Assembly (NCBI GenBank): GCA_009746045.1
Contig: RPFO01000175.1
Coordinates: 2,018,898-2,082,897 of the forward strand
Length of the DNA stretch: 64,000 nucleotides
Direction: 5' to 3'
Origin: Mesostigma viride
Taxonomy: Eukaryota; Streptophyta; Mesostigmatophyceae; Mesostigmatales; Mesostigmataceae
Shown here piece by piece: positions 63,796 to 64,000 of the stretch (the first letter of the stretch is position 1; each line of letters begins with the position of its first letter). The position numbers and the translations under genes are program-made. Below the pieces are notes generated by a model. That model was not told the origin of the DNA. It saw only the letters and a list, made by a program, of their open reading frames with translations, and ran no database searches.

Positions 63796-64000
63796 TGGGC
63801 GGGTCCGAATCCACTATACAATAATTAATCACGATTCACTAAAGAACCCAAATCAGTCAAAGATTCGTTAAGCAACCAGCCGACCCTACAGGTCCCCACC
63901 TAACCTCAGCTGGTGCAACCAAATACGAATCTTTGCAAGTAAGTCGTATAAAACCTACAATTAATTTTCTCGTACCTCAAATTAATAGCCACGGACCCCT
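63796..64000. other. Window end, no recognised content
   Basis: AT-rich unique sequence; nothing supported. Confidence 0.4.

Overview
The window looks like nuclear DNA of a green alga, most likely a volvocalean chlorophyte. That is an inference from the intron-rich receptor-type guanylate cyclase, the mixed but fairly high GC, a TGTAA-type poly(A) signal and the dense retrotransposon content. One host gene is convincing: a single-pass receptor guanylate cyclase on the minus strand (8411 to 981). It resolves into five exons whose GT/AG junctions keep one frame over 1,215 codons. I recognise no RNA genes.

Almost everything from about 9.7 kb to the end is nested mobile DNA. Target-site duplications (TSDs) and LTR boundaries let many layers be separated. 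(1) 9.8-10.7 kb: a palindromic repeat, then a terminal-inverted-repeat element. (2) 10,745-15,777: a full-length L1-type LINE with one intact 1,502-codon ORF and a perfect 20-bp TSD. (3) 15,893-28,291: a small MULE-like inverted-repeat element (9-bp TSD) split by a 5.5-kb foldback element (16,137-28,068, 10-bp TSD). The foldback arms carry satellite arrays, and its right arm is split by a Ty1/copia element (21,613-28,042) with apparently identical LTRs. (4) 28.6-63.7 kb: a decayed LINE on the minus strand, split inside its endonuclease domain by a 32-kb Ty3/gypsy complex (29,837-62,139, plus strand).

Inside that Ty3/gypsy element (A) sit four further insertions. The first is a ~2-kb element in gag. 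The second is a gag-only LTR element, T (37,658-46,020). T is itself interrupted by an ORF1-bearing LINE derivative (41,521-42,260) and a 5'-truncated LINE end (43,665-44,261). The third is an unclassified ~3.4-kb element, C, that carries a second Ty3/gypsy element, B (46,986-54,405). The fourth is a ~69-bp LINE-end fragment inside the integrase ORF.

A carries genes beyond gag-pol. A short ORF before gag resembles the viroplasmin/RNase H1 N-terminal fold, and a long ORF region follows the integrase-chromodomain. A fragment of that 3' ORF region is recognisable in element B, so it is a shared but unidentified accessory gene. B has lost its integrase core and chromodomain by internal deletion, and T has no polymerase. 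All exact boundaries come from reading the sequence by eye; no alignment or database search was run.
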